From contig JACQFI010000038.1 in the NCBI GenBank assembly GCA_016200135.1, forward strand, positions 62,001 through 126,000: a stretch of DNA of 64,000 bases, written 5' to 3'. Positions 8,555-16,372 of this stretch are shown here, one piece after another. Source of the stretch: Planctomycetota bacterium. Its GTDB lineage: Bacteria; Planctomycetota; SZUA-567; H5-PLA8. Each line of letters starts with the position of its first letter. Positions within the stretch are counted from its first letter, which is position 1. Both the position numbers and the translations under genes were made by a program. A model generated the notes under the pieces. It was not told the origin of the DNA. It ran no database searches and saw only the letters and a program-made list of their open reading frames with translations.

Positions 8555-9157
8555 ATGCCTCAGATGTCGCTGTCGAAAGAGAACCCCGTCACCGCGGCGT
8601 ACGCCGGCGGATACCTCGAGAGACTCGCGAAGCTGCTCAAGAGCCTCGACCCGAAACAGATCGAGGCCGTCGGCAAGCTGCTGCATGCCGCGCGCGCCGA
8701 AGGCCGGCAGGTCTTCGTGCTCGGCAACGGCGGCAGCGCCGCGCTGGCCTCGCACGTGGCCGTGGACCTGGGCAAGGGCTGCTCGCGCGGCCGCGAGAAG
8801 CGCTTCCGCGTGCTCTCGCTCACCGACAACGTGCCCTGGATGTCGGCGCTCTCGAACGACATCTCCTACGACGACGTCTTCTCCGAACAACTCTCCAATT
8901 ACGCCGAGAAAGGCGACGTCGTCATTGCGATCTCCGGCAGCGGTAACTCGAAGAACGTGCTCAAGGCCCTCGAGACCGCGAACAAGCTCGGATGCGAGAC
9001 CGTCGGCATCTCGGGCTTCCAGGGCGGCAAGCTCAAGCCGTTGGTGAAGCACCACGTCCACGTGCCCTCCGACCACATGGGCCTCATCGAAGACGGGCAG
9101 CTCATCGTCTGCCACGTGCTGGTGTACGGCTTTATGGACGTGGAAGGCTGCGGGTAA
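8555..9157 (+). CDS. gmhA: SIS-domain sugar-phosphate isomerase (GmhA/phosphoheptose isomerase-like)
   Basis: A 200-residue SIS-domain protein of the size of phosphoheptose isomerase, which converts sedoheptulose 7-phosphate to D-glycero-D-manno-heptose 7-phosphate for LPS or S-layer heptose. The motifs FVLGNGGSAALASHVAVDLGKG and IAISGSGNSKNVLKAL are the sugar-phosphate binding loops, and EDGQLIVCHVL resembles the GmhA C-terminus. The start at 8555 has GGAG 6 nt upstream; the frame upstream overlaps the ROK gene and is non-coding in character. A Kdo transferase gene follows, supporting a link to LPS core synthesis. A different sugar-phosphate substrate cannot be excluded. Confidence 0.82.
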   Translation: MPQMSLSKENPVTAAYAGGYLERLAKLLKSLDPKQIEAVGKLLHAARAEGRQVFVLGNGGSAALASHVAVDLGKGCSRGREKRFRVLSLTDNVPWMSALSNDISYDDVFSEQLSNYAEKGDVVIAISGSGNSKNVLKALETANKLGCETVGISGFQGGKLKPLVKHHVHVPSDHMGLIEDGQLIVCHVLVYGFMDVEGCG

Positions 9158-9169
9158 CGGCTCTTTAAC

Positions 9170-9312
9170 CACAGAGATCACAGAGGCCACGGAGAACGGC
9201 TTTTCGAATGCGACTCGCAGCGCAAGCCCATAGGGTCCCGAAAGGCTTTCGCAAAGCGGCATGGTCTTTCTGCCCGAACAAAGATCTGTTCTCTGTGATC
9301 TCTGTGGTGAAT
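9170..9312. repeat. CCACAGAGG-type palindromic repeat, copy 1
   Basis: AACCACAGAGATCACAGAGG at 9168-9187 is mirrored by TCTCTGTGATCTCTGTGG at 9290-9307, so the gap folds into a long hairpin with an ~80-nt spacer. The same repeat family appears at about 48004-48074 and 57413-57488, and in a diverged form at 63307-63326/63964-63983. The right arm ends 3 nt before the waaA ATG region and may influence its translation. Confidence 0.75.
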
Positions 9313-9314
9313 TC

Positions 9315-10670
9315 ATGAATTCTTCTCCCCAAGATCCCGGCCCACCGAGCGCCGCCGGCTGCGCGGGCGCTTCGCGCGGCTGGGACCTTCTCTACGGCTT
9401 CATTCTCACCCTTGGATTCCCGGTCTTTCTCTACCGCAGGTACGTCCTCAAAAAAGATGTCGAGGGTCGCGCTGAGAAGCGCGGCTACGTGCGCGAGCGC
9501 GCGCCGCATCCGCGCCGCATCTGGATTCACGCCGTATCCGTCGGCGAGACCGTCGCGACCAAGGTTCTCGTAGAACGGCTGCGCAAAGAGATCCCGGATG
9601 CGGAGATTGTCTTCTCGACCACAACGCAGACGGGCCAGGAAGTTGCGCGTAAGCTCTACGGCGAAGCGAACGTCTTCTACTACCCGCGCGATCTCTCGGG
9701 CGCGGTGAAGCGCAGCTTCGACCGCGTGAAGCACGCGCTGATCGTGCTGCTGGAACTGGAAGTCTGGCCGAACTTCACCGCGGAGGCGCTCGCGCGCGGC
9801 GTGCCGGTGGTGGTGGTCAACGGGCGCATCACGGAGCGCTCGGCGGGGCGGTACGCCCGAGTAAAGAGCCTGCTTGGCCCGAGTTTCCGGCGGGTGCGCC
9901 GCTGGCTGATGCAGACGGAGGAATACGCGCAGCGCATCAAAGGGCTCGGCGTCGAACCCGCGCGCGTGGAGATCGCGGGCAACATCAAGTACGACGACGT
10001 CGAGACCGCGACGCTCGCGCCGGAAGAACGCGCCGCAGCCCGCGCCATGCTGGGCTTGCCCGAAGACGCGGCGGTGCTCATCGGCGGCAGCACGCATCCA
10101 TCCGAAGAAGAGACGCTGCTCGATGCGTACAAGACGCTGCGCGAGCGGCTTTCCAATTTGCGGCTCGTGCTCGTGCCGCGCCATCCGCACCGGCTCGACG
10201 AGGTGCAGAAAGCCATCGCCGCACGCGGCTTTCCGGTCGTGCGGCGCTCTGTCATAAAGGAGCGCGGCTCTGCCGCGTTCGATGTGCTTCCCGCCGATGA
10301 CCGGACGCGCGCCGTGATTCTCGTCGATACGATGGGCGAACTGAAGAAGATGTACAAGGCCGCCGACGCGGCGTTCGTCGGCGGGAGCCTGATCCCGCAC
10401 GGCGGCCAGAACCCGATGGAACCCGCCGGCTTCGGCATCCCCACGCTCTACGGCCCGCACATGCACAACTTCAGCGAAGCCGTCGAGATCCTGCGCGAAG
10501 CGAATGGCGGCGTGACGATCGAGAACGCCGCGGCGCTCGCGCCCGCGCTGGAGAAACTCCTCGCCGATCCAACCGCATCAACAGCCATGGGCGCGCGGGC
10601 GCGCGAGGCGTTGCTGAAGCGCCAAGGCGCTACGGCGCGGTGCGTTAGGTATATAAAGAGCCTCCTGTAA
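9315..10670 (+). CDS. waaA: 3-deoxy-D-manno-octulosonic acid (Kdo) transferase
   Basis: A 451-residue GT30-family glycosyltransferase that adds Kdo to lipid A precursors at the inner face of the cytoplasmic membrane. It has the N-terminal membrane anchor (LLYGFILTLGFPVFLYRRYV), WIHAVSVGETVA, the catalytic region LLELEVWPNF, the NGRITERS loop, and the C-terminal donor-binding VGGSLIPHGGQNPMEPAGFG. Its presence argues that the organism makes Kdo-containing LPS. The ATG at 9315 was chosen because the longer frame runs through the inverted repeat. It probably belongs with the SIS isomerase upstream. Confidence 0.93.
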   Translation: MNSSPQDPGPPSAAGCAGASRGWDLLYGFILTLGFPVFLYRRYVLKKDVEGRAEKRGYVRERAPHPRRIWIHAVSVGETVATKVLVERLRKEIPDAEIVFSTTTQTGQEVARKLYGEANVFYYPRDLSGAVKRSFDRVKHALIVLLELEVWPNFTAEALARGVPVVVVNGRITERSAGRYARVKSLLGPSFRRVRRWLMQTEEYAQRIKGLGVEPARVEIAGNIKYDDVETATLAPEERAAARAMLGLPEDAAVLIGGSTHPSEEETLLDAYKTLRERLSNLRLVLVPRHPHRLDEVQKAIAARGFPVVRRSVIKERGSAAFDVLPADDRTRAVILVDTMGELKKMYKAADAAFVGGSLIPHGGQNPMEPAGFGIPTLYGPHMHNFSEAVEILREANGGVTIENAAALAPALEKLLADPTASTAMGARAREALLKRQGATARCVRYIKSLL

Positions 10671-10775
10671 AAAACCTAATGCACCCAGTGAAAGCCATAC
10701 AATGAATCTGAAATTATCGGACCCTTTTCGACAATAGATTCAGCGGCTGGAGCGACTCCTGTATTGGAGAGTGGC

Positions 10776-11294
10776 ATGACGGAACGTCCCGAGGACGAAG
10801 TCGATAAGATTTTCGTCACGCACGGGGAAAGGATGCTCCGCCAGGCAAAACGGCTGCTCGCATCGGATGCCGATGCTGAAGACGCCGTGCAGGACGTATT
10901 ACTCTCGATCCTTCGCGCGCCGCACGTGCTGTCGGATGTCGAATCCTTGGGCGCGTGGCTTTTCACTTTGGTCCGGAGGCGTTGCTATGACATTCTCCGT
11001 GGCGTATCGCGGCGGCCAAAACCAGACAGTCCGGGCTTGGAAGAGTTCCTCCCAGTCCCTGCGCCCAAGGGAAGGGATGGCGAACTTGCGCGGACTCTTG
11101 CGCAGGCGATCGCGGAACTCCCAGACGACCTGCGTTACGCGTTTGTCGAGAATGCGCTGCATGAGAAGCCGTTTCGAGAGATGGAAATGGAGAGTGGCGT
11201 GCCCATGGGCACCTTAATGGCACGAAAGCAGAAGGCCGTGGAGCAACTGCGGCGGAAATTGATGGGCGAGGTCCGACCGAAGGAAAGCAATTAA
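10776..11294 (+). CDS. ECF sigma-70 family factor
   Basis: A 172-residue ECF-type sigma factor. Region 2 runs through RMLRQAKRLLASDADAEDAVQDV and the aromatic/basic FTLVRRRCYDILRG. A Pro-rich linker follows, then region 4 (ELPDDLRYAFVENALHEKPFREMEMESGVPMGTLMARKQKAVEQLR). The GGAG at 10766-10769 supports the ATG at 10776. The next gene, 10 bp away, encodes a small two-helix membrane protein with a cytoplasmic tail, likely its membrane partner or anti-sigma factor. It is unlike the first ECF gene in the window and so represents a different subgroup. Confidence 0.88.
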   Translation: MTERPEDEVDKIFVTHGERMLRQAKRLLASDADAEDAVQDVLLSILRAPHVLSDVESLGAWLFTLVRRRCYDILRGVSRRPKPDSPGLEEFLPVPAPKGRDGELARTLAQAIAELPDDLRYAFVENALHEKPFREMEMESGVPMGTLMARKQKAVEQLRRKLMGEVRPKESN

Positions 11295-11304
11295 GGAGCT
11301 CTCG

Positions 11305-11730
11305 ATGATCAATTTCGATTTCAAATTCAAACAGAATGGCAAATCGAGTGGCTGGGGCACCCTCGGAGCCATTCTTGCCGTGAGCGGAATCATTCTAGCC
11401 GGTCTGGCCTTTGCATCCTTGGTGGCGTTGGGACTAGGCATCGTCGTTGCCGCTCTCTGGAATTGGCTAATGCCTGCTATCTTCGGCCTGCCCTCGATCA
11501 CCTACTGGCAAGCCGTGGGTTTGCTCGTGCTGGCGCACATCCTTTTGAAGGGCCATTTCACGTCCAAGGATGACACTCACGGTCATTCCGGAGACAAGGA
11601 ACCGTCCATCGACAAGGAAGCATTGGCCAAGGATGTCGCCGCGCGTGTGAAAGCGCTTTTGGACGCCGAGCGCGCACAGCCGGCCACGCTGCCGTTGCCT
11701 GAGAATCCCAAGCCCCAACCCGGCACGTAA
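11305..11730 (+). CDS. Small membrane protein paired with ECF sigma factor
   Basis: A 141-residue protein with two hydrophobic segments (about residues 20-55, rich in Gly/Ala/Leu, and 60-85, AIFGLPSITYWQAVGLLVLAHILL) and a charged cytoplasmic tail of about 55 residues. The phrase W-N-W-L-x-P-x-I-F-G-L-P-x-I-x-x-W-Q-A recurs in small membrane proteins encoded next to ECF sigma factors in several phyla. The tail contains helical SIDKEALAKDVAARVKALL and a Pro-rich end. The gene follows the sigma gene by 10 bp with a plausible ribosome-binding site, so co-transcription is very likely. A regulatory (anti-sigma) role is inferred. Confidence 0.7.
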   Translation: MINFDFKFKQNGKSSGWGTLGAILAVSGIILAGLAFASLVALGLGIVVAALWNWLMPAIFGLPSITYWQAVGLLVLAHILLKGHFTSKDDTHGHSGDKEPSIDKEALAKDVAARVKALLDAERAQPATLPLPENPKPQPGT

Positions 11731-11765
11731 ACGCGCGCGGCGTTTGTCGACGCCGCTATGCGCGC
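11731..11765 (+). other. GC-rich hairpin after ECF-partner gene
   Basis: Nested arms GCGCGCGGCGT and ACGCCGC-TAT-GCGCGC form a strong hairpin immediately after the stop codon. It has no U-run, so it is not a canonical intrinsic terminator. It may stabilise or attenuate the transcript before the ABC ATPase start. Confidence 0.4.
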
Positions 11766-11779
11766 TATGCTGGCACGGC

Positions 11780-12859
11780 ATGTCCGAACCCCTCATCCGC
11801 GTCTCGAAGCTCGTCAAGGACTTCAAGACCTACGACCGCCGGCCGGGCCTGACCGGCGCGATGCTCGATCTTTTTCACCGCGAGTACAAAACCTTGCGCG
11901 CGGTGAATGAAGTCTCGTTTCAGATCGAGCGCGGCGAGATGGTCGGGTACATCGGCGCGAACGGCGCGGGCAAATCGACGACGTTGAAAATTCTCTGCGG
12001 CATCCTCTTCCCAACTTCGGGCGAATGCACCGTCGACGGGCGCGTGCCGTGGAAGAACCGCGAGGCCCACGTCCAGCGGATCGGCGCGGTCTTCGGGCAG
12101 CGCTCGCAGCTCTGGTGGGACCTGGCCGCCGGCGAGAGCCTGCGCCTCATCGGGCGCATCTACGGCGTGCCGGACGATAAAGTCCGCGAGCGCATCGACG
12201 AGTTCGACCGCATCCTGGATATTGGCGAGTTCCTCAAGACGCCGGTGCGAAAACTCTCCCTCGGGCAGAAGATGCGTTGCGAACTGGCCGCGTCGCTCAT
12301 TCACGAACCCCAGATCGTCTTTCTCGACGAACCCACCATCGGCCTCGATGTGGTGGCCAAGCAGGCCATTCGCGAGTTCCTGCGCCGCATCAACCGCGAG
12401 CGCGGCGTGACGATGATCCTGACCACGCACGACCTGCGCGAGATCGAAGAACTTTGCAAGCGCGTCCTCATCATCGACAAGGGCAAACTCGTCTTCGACG
12501 GCACTCTGGAAGGCTTGCGCGCCGAGGCCGTGGACACGGTCGAACTCCATTTCCGGCTCTCGCACACGCTAAGCGCGGAGTGGAAGCCCGATGGGCTGCC
12601 CGTGCGCGGCATCGAATGGAAGCCCGCCGGCGCCGAACTCGTCGCGCGCCTCAGCCGCACCGCGCCCACGCGCGCGGAAGTGATCCGCGCCGCGCTGGAG
12701 CACTTTGGCGCGGCGCTGCTGGACATTGCCATCGAGGAACCGCAGATCGAGGCGATCGTGCAGCGCATCTACAAGGCCTCCGCGGAGAGCACATCCCTCA
12801 ACTTCGACGGCGTCGCCAAGCTCGCCCGCGAGGCCCGCACGAATGCCGAAAACCGCTGA
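11780..12859 (+). CDS. ABC transporter ATP-binding protein, ABC-2 exporter type (COG4586-like)
   Basis: A 359-residue ABC ATPase. The N-terminus MLDLFHREYKTLRAVNEVSF, the Walker A GANGAGKS, VFGQRSQLWWDL, the signature LSLGQKMRCELA, the Walker B IVFLDEP and the H-loop TTHDLREIEEL are all present, followed by a C-terminal regulatory domain of about 120 residues. The FGQRSQLWWDL phrase is characteristic of the COG4586 group, which normally works with two six-helix ABC-2 permeases encoded beside it. No permease lies nearby, so the partner must be elsewhere or be shared. The ATG at 11780 is preferred over 11744, which lies in the preceding hairpin region. Confidence 0.88.
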   Translation: MSEPLIRVSKLVKDFKTYDRRPGLTGAMLDLFHREYKTLRAVNEVSFQIERGEMVGYIGANGAGKSTTLKILCGILFPTSGECTVDGRVPWKNREAHVQRIGAVFGQRSQLWWDLAAGESLRLIGRIYGVPDDKVRERIDEFDRILDIGEFLKTPVRKLSLGQKMRCELAASLIHEPQIVFLDEPTIGLDVVAKQAIREFLRRINRERGVTMILTTHDLREIEELCKRVLIIDKGKLVFDGTLEGLRAEAVDTVELHFRLSHTLSAEWKPDGLPVRGIEWKPAGAELVARLSRTAPTRAEVIRAALEHFGAALLDIAIEEPQIEAIVQRIYKASAESTSLNFDGVAKLAREARTNAENR

Positions 12860-12879
12860 ATTCCGCCGAAAATAGCCTG

Positions 12880-12907
12880 TTGCAAACTCACCGAACAGGT
12901 GTACTAT
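12880..12907 (+). promoter_or_regulatory. Sigma-70-type promoter of the cupin regulator operon
   Basis: TTGCAA at 12880-12885 and TACTAT at 12902-12907 are separated by 16 bp, lie in an AT-rich patch and are 31 bp upstream of the ATG at 12939. This would drive the four-gene operon 12939-17542. Confidence 0.6.
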
Positions 12908-12938
12908 ATATAGAACACTGTGCGGCGGAGCGCGCGTC

Positions 12939-13499
12939 ATGGCGGACGAACTCAAGATCGGCAGGCGGCTCAAGAGCCTGCGCGAGAAGAAGCAGCTCTC
13001 GCTGCGCGCGCTTGCGCGCCAGACCGGCATCGCAGTGAGTTTCCTCTCCGCGCTGGAGAACGGGCAGAACAACGTCTCCGTCGCCAAGCTCAAGACGATC
13101 CTCGACGCGCTCGGCACGAACCTGGGCGCGTTTTTCGGCCAGGCGCCCGAGCCGCCGGCGAAGGTTGTTTATCGCAAGCAGGAACTGCTCGAGATCAGCG
13201 GGCAAGGCAACGGCATCTCCTTTCTTGAAGTCGCGGCCGGCAGGCCGGGCCGCGCGCTGCAACTGCTTGTCGAACGCTACAAGCCCGGCGCGGACACCGG
13301 CCCGGAACTCTACCGGCACGACGCCGAAGAGGCCGGCGTGGTGCTCAAGGGCACGCTGGAACTGACCGTCGAGGATCAGATCTTCGAGCTCGGCGCTGGC
13401 GACGGCTACTACTTCGACAGCCGCCGGCCGCACCGTTTTCGGAACAGAGGTAAGAGCGCCGTCGAAGCGGTCTCGGTCAATACGCCGCCAAGTTTCTAA
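12939..13499 (+). CDS. XRE-family regulator with C-terminal cupin domain
   Basis: A 186-residue transcription factor: an N-terminal HTH of the XRE/Cro type (IGRRLKSLREKKQLSLRALARQTGIAVSFLSALENG, residues ~6-60) joined to a cupin effector domain (YRHDAEEAGVVLKGTLELTV...DGYYFDSRRPHRFRN, ~100-180). Such regulators usually control an adjacent catabolic operon and bind a small metabolite in the cupin. It lies 11 bp upstream of the dehydrogenase gene and is the first gene after a good promoter, so it is probably autoregulated with the operon. Confidence 0.9.
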   Translation: MADELKIGRRLKSLREKKQLSLRALARQTGIAVSFLSALENGQNNVSVAKLKTILDALGTNLGAFFGQAPEPPAKVVYRKQELLEISGQGNGISFLEVAAGRPGRALQLLVERYKPGADTGPELYRHDAEEAGVVLKGTLELTVEDQIFELGAGDGYYFDSRRPHRFRNRGKSAVEAVSVNTPPSF

Positions 13500-13510
13500 A
13501 GGAGCAAGAT

Positions 13511-15046
13511 ATGTCCGCCGCCATTTCCGCCGAGGCCATACGCCCTGGAGCCGCGCAGGCTGCCGCGAGGCCGAACTTCATCGCGGGCCGCTGGGCCGCG
13601 GGCGAGGGCGTGGTAGCGCGCAAGTTGCTCAACCCCGCCGACACCGCGGAGATTGTTGCCGAGGTGCGCGAGGCCAGCACCGCGCAGGTGGACGCCGCCT
13701 GCGAGGCCGCCGCCAAAGCCTTTCCCGCGTGGCGCGCCACGCCGCCGCCGGACCGCGCGCGCGTGCTCTTCAAGTTCCGCGAACTGCTCGAAGCGAACTT
13801 CCTCGAGCTTGCGAAGACCATCGTGCGCGAGAACGGCAAGCTGCTAAGCGAGGCCAAAGGCGACGTGCGGCGCGGGATCGACGTGGTCGAGTTCGCCTGC
13901 GGCATCTCGTCGCACCTGATGGGCAAGAACCTGCCCGAGATCTCCCACAACGTGGACAGCTACGTGCTACGCGAACCGCTTGGCGTCGTCGCAGGCATTC
14001 CCCCGTTTAATTTTCCCGCGATGATCCCGCTCTGGATGATGCCCATCGCCGTCGCCTGCGGGAATACGTTCATCCTCAAGCCCGCCGAAAAAGCGCCGCT
14101 CACCGGCACGCGGCTGGTGGAACTCTTCGCACTGGCGGGCCTGCCGGAGGGCGTCGTGAGCGCCGTGCAGGGCGGGCGCGAGGTCTCCGAGCTGCTGATC
14201 GCGAACGCGCACGTCCAGGCGGTCTCGTTCGTGGGCTCGTCGGCCGTGGCCGAGTCCGTCTACCGCGCGGCGGCGAATGCCGGCAAGCGCGTGCAGGCGC
14301 TCGGCGGCGCGAAGAACCATCTGCTGGTTATGCCCGACGCCGATCTGGAACGCAGCCTGCCCGCGCTGATCGGCTCGTGCTTCGGCTGCGCGGGCCAGCG
14401 CTGCCTGGCCGGAAGCGTCGTCGTCGCTGTCGGCGGGAAAGCGCGCCAGGATGCCATCGTGGAGGGCTTTGTAAAGGCCGCGCGCGCGCTCAAGCTCGGA
14501 GATGGCCTCGACGAAAGCGCGGGGCTCTGCCCGGTGCTCAGCCCCGAAGCGCGCGAGCGCGTCGTGAGTTGGATCGACCGCGGCGTAAAGGAAGGCGCGA
14601 AGCTCGCGCTCGACGGCCGCGGCGCGAAATCCGTTACGCGGCCCAACGGCTGCTTTGTCGGCGCCACCGTTTTCGACGGCGTGACGCCCGAGATGGCGCT
14701 CGCGCGCGAAGAGGTCTTCGGGCCCGTGGTCGCGATGCTGCGCGCGCAGGACCTCGACGAAGCCATCTCCCTCACGAACCACAGCCGCTACGGCAATTCG
14801 GCCTCAATCTTCACCAGCGACGGCGCGGCGGTGCGCACGTTCCGCGCGCGCATCCAGTGCGGCATGCTCGGCGTGAACCTGGCCGTGCCCGCGCCGATGG
14901 CCATGTTCAGCTTCGGCGGCTGGAAGGGCTCGTTCTTCGGCGACCTGAACGCCTACGGGCCGGACGCCGTCGATTTCTATACCAAGAAGAAAGTGGTCAC
15001 CGAACGCTGGTTCGGCGCGGAAGCGCCGAAGGACGGCTGGGTGTGA
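13511..15046 (+). CDS. mmsA: CoA-acylating (methyl)malonate-semialdehyde dehydrogenase
   Basis: A 511-residue aldehyde dehydrogenase of the MMSDH type, which oxidises malonate semialdehyde or methylmalonate semialdehyde with NAD and CoA to acetyl-CoA or propionyl-CoA plus CO2. It has FNFPAMIPLWMMPIAVACGN, the family-specific GAKNHLLVMPDADLE, the catalytic-cysteine stretch FGCAGQRCLAGS and the late EEVFGPVVAMLRA. The Shine-Dalgarno AAAGGAG precedes the ATG. With the following class III aminotransferase it fits catabolism of beta-alanine, beta-aminoisobutyrate or a similar omega-amino acid. The 11-bp spacing to the regulator gene indicates one operon. Confidence 0.88.
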   Translation: MSAAISAEAIRPGAAQAAARPNFIAGRWAAGEGVVARKLLNPADTAEIVAEVREASTAQVDAACEAAAKAFPAWRATPPPDRARVLFKFRELLEANFLELAKTIVRENGKLLSEAKGDVRRGIDVVEFACGISSHLMGKNLPEISHNVDSYVLREPLGVVAGIPPFNFPAMIPLWMMPIAVACGNTFILKPAEKAPLTGTRLVELFALAGLPEGVVSAVQGGREVSELLIANAHVQAVSFVGSSAVAESVYRAAANAGKRVQALGGAKNHLLVMPDADLERSLPALIGSCFGCAGQRCLAGSVVVAVGGKARQDAIVEGFVKAARALKLGDGLDESAGLCPVLSPEARERVVSWIDRGVKEGAKLALDGRGAKSVTRPNGCFVGATVFDGVTPEMALAREEVFGPVVAMLRAQDLDEAISLTNHSRYGNSASIFTSDGAAVRTFRARIQCGMLGVNLAVPAPMAMFSFGGWKGSFFGDLNAYGPDAVDFYTKKKVVTERWFGAEAPKDGWV

Positions 15047-15049
15047 GAA

Positions 15050-15085
15050 CAGCAGGGGTCAGAGGTCTGGGATCAGCGGACAGGG
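15050..15085. repeat. GTCAGAGGTCTGGGATCAG-type intergenic repeat
   Basis: The 46-bp gap between mmsA and the aminotransferase gene consists mostly of GGGGTCAGAGGTCTGGGATCAG-like sequence, the same style as the gaps at 1411-1497 and 20840-20908. Confidence 0.45.
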
Positions 15086-15092
15086 AACGGCG

Positions 15093-16370
15093 ATGAATAC
15101 GAAACAGCAGTACGCGGAGTTCATGCTGCCCGTGGCGGCCAAGGGCGTCGAGCCCGTCGTTGTGGCGAGCGCCAAGGGCCGCACGGTCACGGATACGGAC
15201 GGTAAGGAGTATCTCGACTGCTTCTCCGGCATATCGGTCGTCAACGCAGGGCACAACCATCCCAAGATTCTGGCCGCGGCGCGCGCGCAAATGGAAAAGC
15301 TCGTCCATTGCTGCTCGTACGTGTACCAGGTGCCCGCGGTCGGCGCGCTGGCGGAGAAACTCGCCGAGATCACGCCGGGCAATCTGAAAAAGAGTTTTTT
15401 CGGCAACAGCGGCGCGGAGGCGATCGAGGGCGCGATGCGCCTCGCCAAACAGGCCACCGGCCACCGCGAGATCGTTGCGCTCGGGTTCTCGTTCCACGGC
15501 CGGACGATTGGGACGCTCTCGGTCACCGGCAACATGGCGCGCAAGAAGAACAACGGCCCGTACCTCAGCGGCGTCGGCTTCGGGCCCACGCCGTACTGCT
15601 ACCGCTGCCCGCTCAAGCTGGCGTATCCGTCGTGCGAGATGGCCTGTGCGCATGAGTTGCGCAATACCATCAAGCAGCAGACGAGCGGCGACGTCGCGGC
15701 GTTTCTGGCCGAGCCCGTGCTGGGCGAGGGTGGCATCCTGGTCCCGCCGGGGGATTACTTCAAGATCGCGGCGAGCATCTTTCATGAGCACGGCGCGCTC
15801 TTTATCGCCGACGAAGTGCAGTCGGGCTTCGGGCGCACGGGCAAGATGTTTGCCATCGAGCACAGCGGCGTCGCGCCTGACATCCTGGCCATGGCGAAGG
15901 GCATCGCGGGCGGTTTCCCGCTGGGCGCGTTCATCGCGGGCGAACCGGTCAGCGAAGCGATGCAGCCCGGCGACCACCTCTCGACGTTCGGCGGCAATCC
16001 GATCTCCTGCGCCGCGGCGCTCGCGAACATCGCGGTGCTCAAGGAGGAGAAGCTCTGCGAGAACGCCGCCGCGCGCGGCGGAGAACTCATGGCGCGGCTC
16101 GCGCGCTTCCAGGAGCAGAACGCGAAGGTCGGCGACGTGCGCGGCAAGGGCCTGATGATCGGCATCGAACTCGTGCGCGACCGCAAGACCAAGGAACCGG
16201 CCGACAAGGAAGCCAAGGAAGTCCGCGCGGCGCTGCGCGAGCGCGGCGTGCTGGTGGGCGTCGGCGGCGTCTACGGCAACGTGGTCCGCTTGCAGCCGCC
16301 GCTCTCGATCACGCCCGAGGAATGCGACCGCGCGGCGACCGCTCTGGAAGACGTCTTGAGAAAGATCTGA
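15093..16370 (+). CDS. Class III PLP-dependent omega-aminotransferase (GABA/beta-alanine type)
   Basis: A 425-residue fold-type I aminotransferase. Substrate-binding and cofactor motifs are clear: GKEYLDCFSGISVVNAGHNHP, FFGNSGAEAIEGA, FHGRTIGTLSVTG, the PLP Asp in LFIADEVQSGFGRTG, the Schiff-base lysine in AMAKGIAGGFPLG, and STFGGNPISCAAAL. These place it among 4-aminobutyrate/beta-alanine:pyruvate or alanine:glyoxylate (AGXT2-like) aminotransferases. A CYRCPLK...PSCEMAC cysteine cluster around residues 170-190 is seen in one subgroup and may bind metal. Pairing with MMSDH suggests it produces malonate or methylmalonate semialdehyde. Confidence 0.88.
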   Translation: MNTKQQYAEFMLPVAAKGVEPVVVASAKGRTVTDTDGKEYLDCFSGISVVNAGHNHPKILAAARAQMEKLVHCCSYVYQVPAVGALAEKLAEITPGNLKKSFFGNSGAEAIEGAMRLAKQATGHREIVALGFSFHGRTIGTLSVTGNMARKKNNGPYLSGVGFGPTPYCYRCPLKLAYPSCEMACAHELRNTIKQQTSGDVAAFLAEPVLGEGGILVPPGDYFKIAASIFHEHGALFIADEVQSGFGRTGKMFAIEHSGVAPDILAMAKGIAGGFPLGAFIAGEPVSEAMQPGDHLSTFGGNPISCAAALANIAVLKEEKLCENAAARGGELMARLARFQEQNAKVGDVRGKGLMIGIELVRDRKTKEPADKEAKEVRAALRERGVLVGVGGVYGNVVRLQPPLSITPEECDRAATALEDVLRKI

Positions 16371-16372
16371 CG

